A stretch of 64,000 bases of DNA, from assembly GCA_027946555.1 (NCBI GenBank), contig JAPEVC010000042.1, forward strand, positions 120,756 through 184,755. Reading direction: 5' to 3'. The notes beneath the pieces are model-generated. The model ran no database searches. It worked only from the letters and a program-made list of their open reading frames with translations, and was not told where the DNA came from. Made by a program: the position numbers and the translations under genes. This DNA is from Gnomoniopsis sp. IMI 355080. Taxonomy: Eukaryota; Ascomycota; Sordariomycetes; Diaporthales; Gnomoniaceae. Shown here in pieces: positions 35,028 through 46,870 of this stretch. Position 1 is the first letter of the stretch. Each line of letters begins with the position of its first letter.

Positions 35028-37438
35028 ATGGCGTACGATGCCTTCGCATCTAAGTTCACCGTCTCGGGCAGCTCAGTGTCGTGCTTAGCCGCCTTGGCTA
35101 CCTTGCTCTACTGTTTGGCCGCCCGAGAAAGACACGTCTCTTTGCGCCATGCGCTTGTTGTGAACCTGTGTTTAGCCAGTAAGTATCTGCCCATAGTGTG
35201 CGGCCTCAGCTTGTCCAGCCCGGTGTGACACGTGGTGAAATCAATGCGGCGAACCCCTTCTCATGGCTGATGCCTTCTACAGACTTCTTGAACACGTTGA
35301 ACACAAGTATCTCGGGCTTCATCTATGTGGATGTGCACCAGCTGTATCCAGGACATGCCTGCAGAGCCAATGGCTTTTTCGCCCTAACGACTGCTCAAGC
35401 TGTCGACTTTAACATTTTGACCATTGTATCGGTCACGCTTTTCGCCGTCATCCGTCTAATTCACTTGCCTAATCTGTCTGGCTGGCGAACAAAGTTAATC
35501 CTTTGCTCCTCGATATGGGCAGTCCCCTTGATCACAAGCTTGACGGCTCTAACAATGGGTGCCTTGATACCTGCTGACGCCAACTGGTGCGACATCACTG
35601 CATTGAGGCCTGGCCTCCGATACGCTCTTGAACGCGGTTGGCGACTGGCCATTATGCTTCTCGCCATGTGTTTGTATGTCTTTATTTGGTGGTTTGTCCG
35701 CAAACATCATTCGTTGTTCTCGGCCACGGCTGGTGCGGAGGCTTCACGTGGACTGCACACCTGCAACAAACTCAACGGCCTTACGTTGCTCACACCTGCG
35801 GCGTCGAGATCTTCATTGGCGCACTCATCACTTCAAGCTGCATCTCATCCGGTTGATCACGTGAAGGGTCCTGTACATTCTAAGCTATCCCTCCCCCTCC
35901 AAGGCTATGACCTTTCAGGTGCCGAGTTCCGGGAGAGGGAGAAGACAATTGACAGCAGAACGGAAAGAATGTCACGCTGGGCACATGCCCGGCACCCTGG
36001 CATGATCAATTCGATATCTGCTTTCAAATCTCATCCACAGTCGCGACTTCTGACTCCACAGACAAGCCCAGGTCGGCCCTTCACTAGCCCTCTCACAGTA
36101 ATCGCAAACACGAAGTCTCCAGAGCAGTCGCTTCCCACCCTTCCGTCTGCCTTTCCACAGTCAAGCACCGGACCGAACTACCATAGCCAGTGTCCGAAAG
36201 TGCAGAAGTCCTTCGATATTTCCACCGAAGAGAGGCTAGTTGCGATGTCACTACCAGTCGTCCAGGAAAAGCAAGGATCTCACTATCACGAGTCTGCCAA
36301 GTCGGTCAGTTCTCTGGGAGCCCAGACACAATCTTCCTTCGAGACAGTTCCTTGGAGGATCCTTTCGGCCGGGCAGCCAGCTGCTGATCAAGTCAAGTGG
36401 CCTTTCTTCAATAAACCGAGCAGCTTTGTGCAGTCCCCAGATGACACCTCGACATTCGCTTCCTTGGGCGAGTATTCGGACTCTCGCCCATGTTTCCACC
36501 ACAGCAACCGGCCGAAAGTAAAGAAGTCTTTCAAGAACCGGATCGAGCACAAACACAAGTTTTTAGGGCCCCAGCCAGCTGACCATTTGGACGGATCTCA
36601 GGACTCGAAGCAAAGGTATCACGGCCGAGATCCTTTGCCACAAGAAACAACCCCCTCACATGATCGTCATGAAGAGAGACGGGAACATTCTGAGAAAGGT
36701 TATCAGACTGTACTGCCTGTCAAGTACTCTTCTGAAATCATAACCAATGACGCGCGGAAGATTGCACTTTCCAGGCCAAATTACCACAGTCAATGTCCAA
36801 AGGTCAAACAAACGTTTGAGCTGTCCGTGAACGCCTTGCACGAGACAAGGGGAGGGCCTAATTACCATAATCAGTGCCCCAAAGTCACCAAAACAGTCAG
36901 CATCTCTCCCTCTGGATCATCGATGCCCAGGACTCCCTCACTCATCCTCCGGCCCGATGTCTGTTCTACCAAAACCACAATTGTCACGGCAACCAGGGAA
37001 CCGCCACCGTCTCCTACCCCAGGCCTCCCACCGCCACCATGGTCTCCTGAAGCCAAGCAGCAGCGCCGCAAGACCTTCCTCCTATCCAGGAGTACATGGT
37101 CAGAATCGACGGTATCTCAACATTCTCCATCCACCAGTGACGCAACCAAAAATGAGAGGGAAATTCGCCGCACGATACTTCTCAATGCATATCCCTTGGC
37201 CTATTTCATTCTCTCGCTGCCATGGATGGTCAACTGTTTCATAGAGGTGAAGGGCAAGCCACCGCAAGATCGGCGTGCAATGAATGCGCTGCTAGGCCTA
37301 CCTCAGTATCTGGGGCTTGTCAACTCGATCATCTTTGCGGTAAATGAGTATCTTAAGACCATGAGACGGAAAGCAAGGAATTTGGAAATGGGACAAGCCA
37401 GTATCGAGAAAGGCTCAATGGACTCTGAAGGCTGCTGA
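35028..37438 (+). CDS. Git3/Gpr1-type seven-transmembrane receptor with long third cytoplasmic loop
   Basis: Two exons (35028-35178 and 35283-37438) encode 768 residues. The N-terminal half has transmembrane helices starting SSVSCLAALATLLYCLAA, then LTTAQAVDFNILTIVSVTL and LILCSSIWAVPLITSLTAL, and WRLAIMLLAMCLYVFIWWFV. The last two helices are near the C terminus (LNAYPLAYFILSLPWMVNCF and LLGLPQYLGLVNSIIFAVNEYL). The pattern fits fungal carbon-source/cAMP-receptor-like GPCRs that act through G-alpha and cAMP/PKA. Between helices 5 and 6 lies a cytoplasmic loop of about 450 residues, polar and Ser/Pro-rich. It carries three near-identical motifs PNYHxQCPKV at 347, 548 and 575 and a decayed copy at about 456. 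The ligand is unknown. Confidence 0.85.
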
Positions 37439-37878
37439 TTTAGTAGACCAATGTCTGGAGACTGGCTTTGCACAGGCATGGTAGACATTGTTGACGCCAT
37501 AAGGGAAACTTAGAATGCCCATAACCACCTAAGTATAAAACATATGAGAGGAGACCGCTGAGGCAGGCTCATCCATAATGGAGTTACTGCTCGACCTGTA
37601 TGGCTTGTTGATCGAAATTTGTCGGAGTCGAGGATGAGCGGAAGTTTCCCGTTCGCCCAAGTCCATATCGAACCAGGATGCTCACCTGAAATACTTTGAT
37701 TACTATTAACTCCAATTCATGTACATCATGTGACGATTTCGTCTGTGACCTACCTAGGTATTCCTCCCTGAGCAGAGATTTCATCTCTACCTATACATTC
37801 CTGTGCGGAATTGCAGTGCTATTTATTCTAATACCTGTTCCGACACACATCACAAAGCGCTTTTCTCCGGGATTATCA

Positions 37879-38242
37879 CTTCTTCAAATACTCTATCCAA
37901 TTGTTCGTCAAGGACGCCATCAGTCTGTGCACCCTGACGAAATCTCCGTACCCCAACGAGGCCCGCGCAGCCCATCATCCTCCGCGATGAGTGCGCACAC
38001 TTGTATGTGGAGTGGAAATTATTCGATCTAGTCTGGGTATTCTCTCCAGATTGCGGTTTAGTGACGCTTTATCCTGAGGAAGGGTTTATTCAAAACCTAT
38101 ACCTGATTTGGGATGTGACCAACAAAGGCGATCTTCGGGCTGCTGCTGCCAATGCCACCTCATTGCCCTTACAGATTCTGCACTGCACTACAAGCCAGTC
38201 TGTCCTGATGTCGAGCGATTTTATACCGAAGTTCCGCGTTTG
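37879..38242 (+). pseudogene. Possible frameshifted gene fragment
   Basis: One frame reads DYHFFKYSIQLFVKDAISL then CTLTKSPYPNEARA before losing protein character. A second frame then continues ILRDECAHLYVEWKLFDLVW and VTLYPEEGFIQNLYLIWDV before stopping at 38240-38242. Both parts look like ordinary protein, and the switch occurs around 37965-37975. I recognise no family. This could be a decayed gene or an unrecognised small intron. Confidence 0.25.
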
Positions 38243-40362
38243 AGACCATGACGAGTTTCTCAACCTCGTTCCCAGAATATGTGCTTGAAAGTCTGTAAGT
38301 GCACATTTGACGCTTTCGTGGCCCGCACACGGAATCGTCAGATCCATGGGTCGTCTCTATAGAGGGAAGTACTCGTGCGTGTGCCGTCGGGCAGTCACTT
38401 AGGTACTCACGAAGCTAAAATTATATCTGTGTATGTGACTCCTAGCAGTTCCTTGCGCTAGAGGGTTTGACGCAGGTAAACTATGCATATCGCAGATCTC
38501 CTCAGAAAGTCTTGTGAGAGACTCCCCAGTAGAAAGATCAATCGTCGATATGAGGTTTGTGTTAGTAGAGTGTCTACTTTGTCTTCCCACCACAGCGTAC
38601 AGTATAATAAGTTGCCGTAATTCGATGATGTTCTCGTAGTGTAATTATCATCGGTGATCTAGTTTGTATTCCGGTTATAAGTCCACATTTCCGATTAGAG
38701 AACTAGGCTGAGCGTCGTATATGTGTCCAGTCTGGAATGAATAGGTATCGGTATCAGTCGATCATCTTGGGCTTCGAGGTGGATGAACTGTTTTGATGGC
38801 ACATTATTTTTAGACTGGGGAATGTTTTCCATTGTCATTAATGGGCCGCCCCTACGATACTTATTTATAGACTGACCACGCTTGAAATAATGAAGAGTGA
38901 TTATATACAGAGCAAACGAGAGATGAGCTACAGTATGCGATGAATAGGCGCTACGACGTAGTCGGTTCAGGTAGGGTATATATTCTGTGTACATGGGACC
39001 CGCAGTATGCAAGTACTCGCACGGCGAGCATCCTCACCAGCAAGGCTGGCAGCAAGAGAGCCTCATTCCGATCGCGAGACACTAGTAATCCAGCGTAAGG
39101 TAAAGTTACAGCACATGCTGAGGATTGCAGACTCAACAAAGGCCGGCCAGCTACAGTGAGTTCGTGAGAACAAGCGTTTAGATAGTGCGGTTGTGCTCAC
39201 GCTTGAATGATTTCGATATCAATAAACCAACCTCAGGATTGAGACTCATAACATGTGAACTCTTGGGCATGGCTGTCTAAAAGTAAGCGACGTGACAGGC
39301 TGTGATAGATAGCTGTTTAAGTTTATATGAGAAGAGCACGAAAGCAATGTTTCATGACTTCAATATTCAATTCCTGATGATCAGTCAGGGCTTGGGACTT
39401 TGCCGGGGTGAGTAGCTCACGGTGCAAATCATTGTTCCAAGCCGCCTATATCCTGTCCGCGTCCAAAGGAGAAGAGAATATTCAGGAGAGGATGAGAAAG
39501 TTCATCAAGGGATCAGCTCGCCTCTTGTTTGATGTACGCGGAAAGGGTGCCAGAGACACGACTACGCTACCTACGTAGTAGAGAAGCAAAATGTTACCTC
39601 AACATGGTTGCTGCCTCTTGAAACATCTTGACCATTTCATGTGCGGCGTCTCGAAACGCTCCTAGCCGCACTTTGGCGAAGAACCAGCACATGCAGTTGC
39701 CGGACTTGTAGTGTTTCACTAGACATTGTCCCCGGGTAAGGTCCGTCAGAGGAACAATCTCGACCGAGCTGCCTGGCCGGCTGATTTGTTCATTTCCCCC
39801 TGTCTTTGCATATTTTTTATATGTTTCCCTTCCCCCCCAATCTTCCCTCCCTCGAAGCCTCGAAGGTGGTTCTCCACTGCGTAGTTATAACGCGTGATTC
39901 AGGCCTATGCATGCGGTCTCTACCGCTTACTACAAACATGTATGCACTGTACTGTAGGTATTGCACATCAAGCATGGAGCCGCCTTGTCTGGGCCAGATG
40001 CAAATGGCCCCAGGCTGCCGTCACTGGGAGAGTCAGGAAGGCATGTTCTTTTTTTAATCGCGTAAATCGCTTTCGTCGTGTACCAGGCCTCGACTGGTCG
40101 AGGGCCGAGGCAGGCGTTGGCTGGGTGTCGCATGGTGTATAAGTCACGACTCCTCCCGAGTGATGAGGAAAACGACAATGGTTTCAGTACATGGTCCACG
40201 GTACATGGAGAAGACATTGTCTTTTTTGTCGTATGGCTGATGCAGCACGTCTTACAAGTATTCCGCATGCGTCTAAAAAGAGCGGTGACCAAAAGGTCGA
40301 ATGCTGTAGGCTGGGCGGACTGTTGCTGGCCAGTGGAAGTGTACGCCTGTGTGCATACTGGA

Positions 40363-40390
40363 CTACCTACCGGCCTACCTAGGTAGGTAG
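40363..40390. repeat. Palindromic CTACCTAC...GTAGGTAG array
   Basis: CTACCTACCGGCCTACCTAGGTAGGTAG contains the self-complementary core CTACCTAGGTAG plus an adjoining half-unit around CCGG. It lies in non-coding DNA and belongs to the same palindrome family found elsewhere in the window. Confidence 0.8.
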
Positions 40391-41702
40391 ACAGGGGTCC
40401 GTGCGCAGCTTGGGTAACAAGCAAGTCACTACGCAGTACACATGCACATTCCTAATCAGCCTGCACTGCGTGCTACTGCAGTACATTAGGAGTACTCAGT
40501 AGGCAAGCATGTGGGACGGGCGGGGGGTGGCCCACCCAGCCGCATGGCATTATGAGTCGACGCTCGGGAAGCGAGCTGACGAGTACTCGAGTACTATGGT
40601 AGGGTGGTGGCGGGGGCCGCTGGTTGGATAGCAGGTACTGCGTACTAAGCGTGGTGCTCAGGGGCAGCCAAACTTTTGCATCTCATCGCAAGGCGTTGTC
40701 AGAAGTGAGACGCTACCACTACGACCATAGTTCCCAATAGCGATCTATTGCAGAGACTAAGCCAATACCGCGCACGTGACGAGAAGACAGCCCTCGGTGT
40801 CTCATGGGCGCGGTAATCGATGAATACTACTATTTAGTATATTATACCTAGTGGCAACGCGTGTCTGGCTGTACTGCAGTCATCCACGGACCGAGACCCG
40901 ACCTGAGGTACAAACATTGTCGAAGCTTTACATCGAAGTCCCACATGGCAATCTAAAAACATCCCTTTGATTGCATCTTCCACAAAGTATGTCGCGGCAG
41001 ATTCTACTTATTATTATAGCAAATCTGGCTGGCGGACGAGCCTTCTTCCTACTATGTACCAATGCACTATGGTACTCATCTAGGGGAGAAGCACGAACTC
41101 TGGCAGGGGAGGACCCAGTCAATTTACAGGGATAGTCCATGCTTGTGCAGACCCCAGGTCCAACCACTAGCGGCCTTTTTTTTTGAAAAAAATAACCTTG
41201 GCTCCAGATTTGACGCTCCTACTTTTCTCTCTTCCTTCTGCAATCCACCGCATCACCAGCTCTTCAAAGACAACGAAGTCGCACTATCATCATTTCACAA
41301 CTACACGCACCACTTACCACCTTCGTCGAGCCCCTTTCTGTCAACATGTTCTCGGTCATCGCTGTGCTGTAACCGCCCACTACGGGGCCCCAGCTCCAGC
41401 TTGGGTGCCCCGTAGTCCCGCAGCATTTCGACCGTCCCGACCACTCGACGAAGTTATCCAGACCTTTGCAGCTTGCCCAGCACGAAGGGCAAAGGGAAAG
41501 CGTCTGTCCTCCTCAGTCACAATATCACTGTTTACCCAACACCACGCCCTTGGGTCTTCATCGCTCCGCCCCACCCCTGCTCTCCCTTCCCTTTCCTGCA
41601 CTCATATCGAATCGAATATCAAATCACTTCATCAACCTCGAGACTTGTGGACCCCTTTAAACAAATTACAAAATAAATTCGGCACTGCAATCGTCACCCA
41701 GC

Positions 41703-43737
41703 ATGCCCATCATCAGAATACCTGGGCGCTCATCACGCGTCCCTAGCAAGGGGGGCAAGTCTGTCAAGGGCGGCAAACGCCCCGTCAAAGGCCCTAAGCG
41801 ACAAGCCCCTCCACCACGTCGCGCTTCCATCTCTTCAATCGATTCCTCCTCCTCACTGTCCTCGCCCGCCAACCTCTCCAACGATGATGGCTACTCTGGA
41901 GTCGAAGACGTCAGTGATTCTGATGCCGACGACGCGGACCATGTCTTTGCGGCCGAGCAGGAGCACATAGCCAACCAACACAGCTCCCCTCGGCCGACCC
42001 CTGATTTCGATTTCGATATGGACGATGACGACGCCGACGATGCCGACGACGATGACTCCGATGATGATTCGAGCACCCCTTCTAAGGAGTCGCATCGCAT
42101 GGCTACTGGTGGCGCCGTCTTCGTCGACGACACTAGCAGCGACGGCGAAAGCTGGAATGGCTTCACTGACGAGCAAGATCAATCTCAACCACCAATAGAC
42201 ACTCCAATGGTCGATGACGACGATCAAATTCCACCAGCCGCACGCCATGTTCACTTCGCAGACCTTCCCGTTTCCGACTCTGAAACAGACGATGACGGCG
42301 ACAATCACGACGGCTTCTTCCCCGACATCTTTGTCCCAGAGGATGCTCTCGATTCTCGATTTCGTCAAGAAATTGGTCTGGACAATGACGACTACTCCTC
42401 TGATTCCCAGACATACTGGGACCACCACGGGGATGATGAATTTGAGGGCTTCTCGGAAAATGAAAATCAGGTACCTCGGTCAATGTTTCCCGACTCACTC
42501 GGAGGCTCTGTCGATTTTCCATTAGAACCTCCCGGCAAATTCAATCTGTCTAACGACGGGCCGGGAAATGATACGGGCGACTTGTTCACCGACTTTCGCC
42601 TCCCTTGGGATATGAATCGCTCCAATGAGGCTACCGCTGTTTCTACGCCGTCTGTGGTCCCCGACGTCGCGGTGGAAGACGACGATGACGAGTCTGACGG
42701 CTATGAGTGTGAGTCAACGTGTGATTTTCGTATCTTGTGGCGCGGGAAACTGACAATTGATAGCCGATGGCGAGACCACCGAGGAGGATGAGCCCGTTCT
42801 GATCCCCAAAGACAGTCCTATGCGACGTTCTCTGTCCCGAGGTTCGTCGGACGCTGAGGTAGTACCGGAGAGCCCATTTACTGCAACTTCCACCGCCTCC
42901 AGGAAGCGGGTCTGCGTTCTGAATCCCCTCACGCAGAAGCTGATCATCTTCACTCCGCAAAAGAAGCGCCGCTCTGGAGTGTCCGTGGGTCCCTCTCCCG
43001 GTCAGGGCCAGCCCGATTACTTCTCTTTGTCGACACTGTCATTTGTTTCGGGTGTACCTATTGACGCTGGATCTGGACCACTCAACCCTTTCTACGGAAG
43101 TGAGTGGATGGCACCGACAAATGGACTGTCATCTTTGGGTCTACCACCGACAGCCTTGGCCCCGGCCCTGTTCCCAACCCTTGATAGCGAAGGCTCTTCC
43201 ATACGGACGGATGAGGACGAGGAAGACGAGGGCGAGCGAAATCTCGACGTCGACCTCTTTCTTGCCTTTGATAGTGACGACTCAGATGCAGAGGGGGGAA
43301 ACGGCGACAATCCAACCGACCGGAACAACGAGATTCAAAGCAACTCTGGTGACGCCGAGACGGGCTCTAGTCATCCATCTGCAACAGACGGCCACCACAA
43401 ATCAACTAAGACCTATGCCCCGCTTGCCCACTTGGGCGGGATGAACGTGGGAGCTTTCCGCCGCAACCAGACTACTCAACAGCTCATAGCAAGAGGCGAA
43501 GCCACCCCGGAGTCACTGGCCTTTTCCAATTCGCTATTCCACGGTACTTTGCGTGGCATCAGGGATGGCGCCCTGCCTGCGGCCGCCACATCCCTCACTC
43601 CTGAGCGGCGTCGTAAGCCACAGCCCGTCAAAAGCCCTTTGGAAGCTGCGTCCTTAAAGCGCAAGGCTTTTGGCACAGTGGGCGAGGCTCACAAGAAGCG
43701 GAAAAGCATCTCTGACGTCGGAAATATGCACATCTAA
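41703..43737 (+). CDS. Acidic, Asp/Ser-rich protein, probably nuclear (unknown function)
   Basis: Exons 41703-42708 and 42764-43737 encode 659 residues. The first 40 residues are basic (RIPGRSSRVPSKGGKSVKGG and KRPVKGPKRQAPPPRR). They are followed by several poly-Asp blocks (DFDMDDDDADDADDDDSDDD; DEDEEDEGE). A more ordered middle contains RKRVCVLNPLTQKLIIFTPQ followed by KKRRSG, a nuclear-localisation-like cluster. The C-terminal part has APLAHLGGMNVGAFRRNQTT and ends with KRKAFGTVGEAHKKRKS, a second basic cluster. Alternating acidic and basic blocks suit a chromatin- or nucleolus-associated protein, but no domain is recognised. The gene is well supported by continuous codon structure and one clean intron. 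Confidence 0.8.
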
Positions 43738-44878
43738 CCGGCGGCCCCTAGGCAACACTGATCGCCCACAAGAACTCCAAATACGCTCACGGACGGCGTA
43801 GCTGGAGCGGTTTAGACCTGACGGCAAGCCTTCCCGGACCGCCCAGTTATCCCTGGCCTGATTCTCTTCCAATTTGTTTTCCTGCTTTACTGGTTCAATT
43901 TGTTCAACTCTTTATCATCTCGCACATGTTCTCCACGATACTCATGCCCAATCTCTTTATACTTCAGTGTTCTGTGTCGCGTGAAAACTATTACAGTAGG
44001 GCTGGACGCCCCGTTGCCTGCTACGCTACCTCTCTGATTATTGGCTTCTGATGTCTAAGATTCTTCTCTAGTGATGTCTGGACTAGCCAAAGCGACAAAA
44101 GTTCAAGGGGAAAGGATTTAGACAAAAGAGCTTCCTGGGTGCCTGTTTGAATTGACACTTGCTGGATGGCTCATGGTGTCCCGAGGTTCCCAAGGGAAGA
44201 CCCGGAAAAGTGCTTCGAGTGGTAGCTTGCACAGATATGATCAAACGACACACAAAATTCTACATTGATATTCAAAATTTATACCAAGACCTGAGATGGT
44301 ACATATAATTTAACATAGTGCTGCATGCTATGTGTGACAGTCCATACATAGGACGACGTCCTTTCCAACTGGGATTTTCCTGCCATCCTCTTGGCGTCGT
44401 ACCAGCACTCAACCAATGCTGTCTGAAGCTGAAAGTACACAAGTGGGCAATCTCAGGGTCTTGGCAGGCTCCTTGCCGACATATAGGCATCTTGCTAAGA
44501 TCTTCCGTAGAGTCATCTTATTGCTGTCTTCACAAGCAGAACATACTTGTTCCCCGGATGTTGTGGCCTTTCAGGCCTCGTGGCCAGTAGAATATACTTA
44601 CACGAGCACTGGCCGTGTGCCCATCGGTGCCCATCGTCCTTCCAGCTTGCGCACGCTTACGTAATTCAGTGGGCCGAGATACAATGTCCTCCTCGGTGGT
44701 CGTCCTCCGAATTTCGCGGCATATATCATCGTAACACGACAACAAAATCCAGTCATTTTTGCGCGTCGCGCCCTTGCAATGGCGCAAATCGAATTTCTAA
44801 CTTTCTCCTGACTCTCCTGAAATCCGACCTTTCGGCGTCCACTTGCATAGGGCCCACTTCCAACACGACTCCTCCGCC
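43738..44878. other. Intergenic, upstream of pantoate-beta-alanine ligase
   Basis: Non-coding; no clear core promoter or repeat was recognised. The short ORFs are not protein-like. Confidence 0.5.
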
Positions 44879-46174
44879 ATGTTCGTCCGCGCAGGCCGGC
44901 CTATCGCGAGCTCGCGTGTAGCTGCTGCTTCGCAATGCGCTCCTCGCCCTTATTCGCAGCCCATCTGTCATCGCGTACGGTCCTCGTCGGCTGCGACTTG
45001 TCGAGGCCCCCCCACACCTGTTCCAACATCCCGCGCCGCCCAGTCGACTCCCTACCGCCATTTTGCATCCCGCCAACGCATCTGCACTCTCCTCGACGAT
45101 ACCCCTCCACGCCCATGCGAGTACATACCCAACACTCCGATCCGCGTACTGCGCACTGTCGCCGACGTCCGCGAATGGACTGCATCCGTCTGCAAAAGTA
45201 CCACCGAAACAGATCAAGGTCTCGCCCTTGTGCCCACCATGGGCGCCTTGCATGCCGGACACACCACCCTGCTCCATCGCGCCGCACAAATAGGCCACAA
45301 CAAGATCGTCTTAAGTATCTATGTGAATCCCGCACAGTTTGGCCTTGCTGAAGACTTGGACAGCTACCCGAAGACTTGGGACGGCGATTGTGCCCTTCTA
45401 TCGAAACTCTATCCAGAGCTGGCTCAGAAAGTGGAATCACACGGTGCAACTGGGGGTCTACAGATGGCTGTGTTTGCGCCGAAAACGGCCGAAATGTACC
45501 CTTCGGGCTTCCCCGGCCAGCAGCCGGACTCCAAAGGCAGCTTTGTGACCATCACGCCAGTCGGCGAGCTGCTCGAAGGCAAGGCGCGCCCCACCTTCTT
45601 CCGCGGTGTTGCCACCGTTTGCATGAAATTGTTCAACATCGTGCAGCCCTCTAGGGTCTTTTTCGGTCAGAAGGACGTGCAGCAGACTGTTGTCATCCGG
45701 AAGATGGTGAAAGACTTCCACATGCCCATTGACGTCGCCATCGTGCCCACGGTCAGAGAGGAACGCGACGGTTTGGCCCTGAGCAGTCGCAATGTGTATC
45801 TGGGCGCGCGGAGGAGGGCGGTCGCCTCGGTGCTGGTCAATGCACTGCGGGCAACGGAGCAGGCTTACTTAGGCGGGGCGACGGCAGCCGGGGATCTCGT
45901 GCCCGCGGCATTGAAGGTGATTCTGGATGTCATGGAACAGCAGATGAAGTTGAGCCCGAGCGAAGGGGTCATGTTCGAGATGGATTACATTTCTTTGGCA
46001 GATCCTGACACCATGGAGGAGATCAAGGAGGTCGATACGGCCAAAGGGGCCATTCTGAGCGGCGCCATCAAGATGCTTCCCGTATTTGAGGCACACGAGG
46101 GCGAGGATCTTGGACTTAGCAACGGTCCTCCCGTGAGGCTGATTGACAACATCATCTTGCCACCGAGGACATAG
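44879..46174 (+). CDS. panC: Pantoate--beta-alanine ligase (pantothenate synthetase)
   Basis: This enzyme joins pantoate and beta-alanine with ATP hydrolysis to AMP, the last step of pantothenate (vitamin B5) synthesis. The intronless ORF gives 431 residues from the ATG at 44879. Family signatures are clear: LVPTMGALHAGHTTL (HxGH-type nucleotide site), LSIYVNPAQFG, FFGQKDVQQTVVIRKMV (KMSK-like region) and REERDGLALSSRN. The first ~90 residues are rich in Arg, Ser and Ala with few acidic residues, consistent with a mitochondrial presequence. The bacterial enzyme is about 280 residues, so most of the extra length is this N-terminal extension plus fungal insertions. An in-frame ATG lies at 44843; I preferred 44879 because it gives a cleaner presequence (MFVRAGRPIASSRVAAAS). 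Confidence 0.95.
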   Translation: MFVRAGRPIASSRVAAASQCAPRPYSQPICHRVRSSSAATCRGPPTPVPTSRAAQSTPYRHFASRQRICTLLDDTPPRPCEYIPNTPIRVLRTVADVREWTASVCKSTTETDQGLALVPTMGALHAGHTTLLHRAAQIGHNKIVLSIYVNPAQFGLAEDLDSYPKTWDGDCALLSKLYPELAQKVESHGATGGLQMAVFAPKTAEMYPSGFPGQQPDSKGSFVTITPVGELLEGKARPTFFRGVATVCMKLFNIVQPSRVFFGQKDVQQTVVIRKMVKDFHMPIDVAIVPTVREERDGLALSSRNVYLGARRRAVASVLVNALRATEQAYLGGATAAGDLVPAALKVILDVMEQQMKLSPSEGVMFEMDYISLADPDTMEEIKEVDTAKGAILSGAIKMLPVFEAHEGEDLGLSNGPPVRLIDNIILPPRT

Positions 46175-46870
46175 TCCATTACTCAGAGTGCAATACCAGG
46201 CAAAGCCATCTATAGACGGGATATGGGACAGCGCGTGATAGAAATTGCTGGGCCAGGGCTTGGTGGCATCTGCGCGATTGCTCAGACATGCCCGAGGCAC
46301 TGCCCCAGGTGCTTTGAAATTGGGATGCGTCTAATCCCAAGTCGCTTCCGAGCCAATCTGCGGCAGATCTCTGACGAGATCACTCACAGGATAACAGTCA
46401 CAAAGTTCCGGTCAGTGCGGCGGCATGTACGCGCGCAAAGGGATACAGTGCCCGTCACATCGGTCGGCTCCCCTCGCTAGCCTCCCGATTATAATTAGAG
46501 GCTATGTATGCATCGCAGACCGCCCTTCTTCCTCTTCATTCGACAATTGCACACTCCCGGTAACGTGACTGCGTGCTCTCGTGCCATGTCAGACCTGATG
46601 CAGCACAATGATTAGTTGTCTGCCTCCTATCTCCTGGCTAACGCCATCCACACACTCGCGTCATTACTAGCATCAATACTATATTTTCTCAGGCACCCAG
46701 ATAAAGGTCTGCAGAAGAGCCGCTCGCAGATTGTTACCTCGTAACATTGTCGCGTCAGGAAACTAGATCGCTCATACATGTACATGAAGCTCGAAGAATG
46801 CAAGGCGCCTATCCAGGTGCTACAGCTGACCTCCAGGGCAGGATTCGAGCTCAGACTTTGGTACGTATCA
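46175..46870. other. Intergenic between convergent panC and acyltransferase genes
   Basis: Both neighbouring genes end here. No coding segment is recognised. The stretch 46835-46860 contains GGATTCGAGCTC, a partial match to a reversed tRNA B box, but no cloverleaf could be folded around it. Confidence 0.5.

Larger units (their letters stand above)
37439..41702. other. Gene-poor stretch (about 4.3 kb)
   Basis: No complete gene is recognised. A protein-like but frame-broken segment lies at about 37879-38242 (plus strand). Palindromes include an exact TACCTAGGTA at 37751-37760 and a perfect-looking array at 40363-40390. The interval 38.4-39.3 kb is noticeably AT-richer. Pyrimidine-rich leader sequence precedes the gene starting at 41703. 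Confidence 0.55.

Noticed and set aside
46835..46860. Partial match to a reversed tRNA B box (GGATTCGAGCTC)
   Set aside because: No A box or acceptor stem could be paired at the right distance, so a tRNA gene is not supported.
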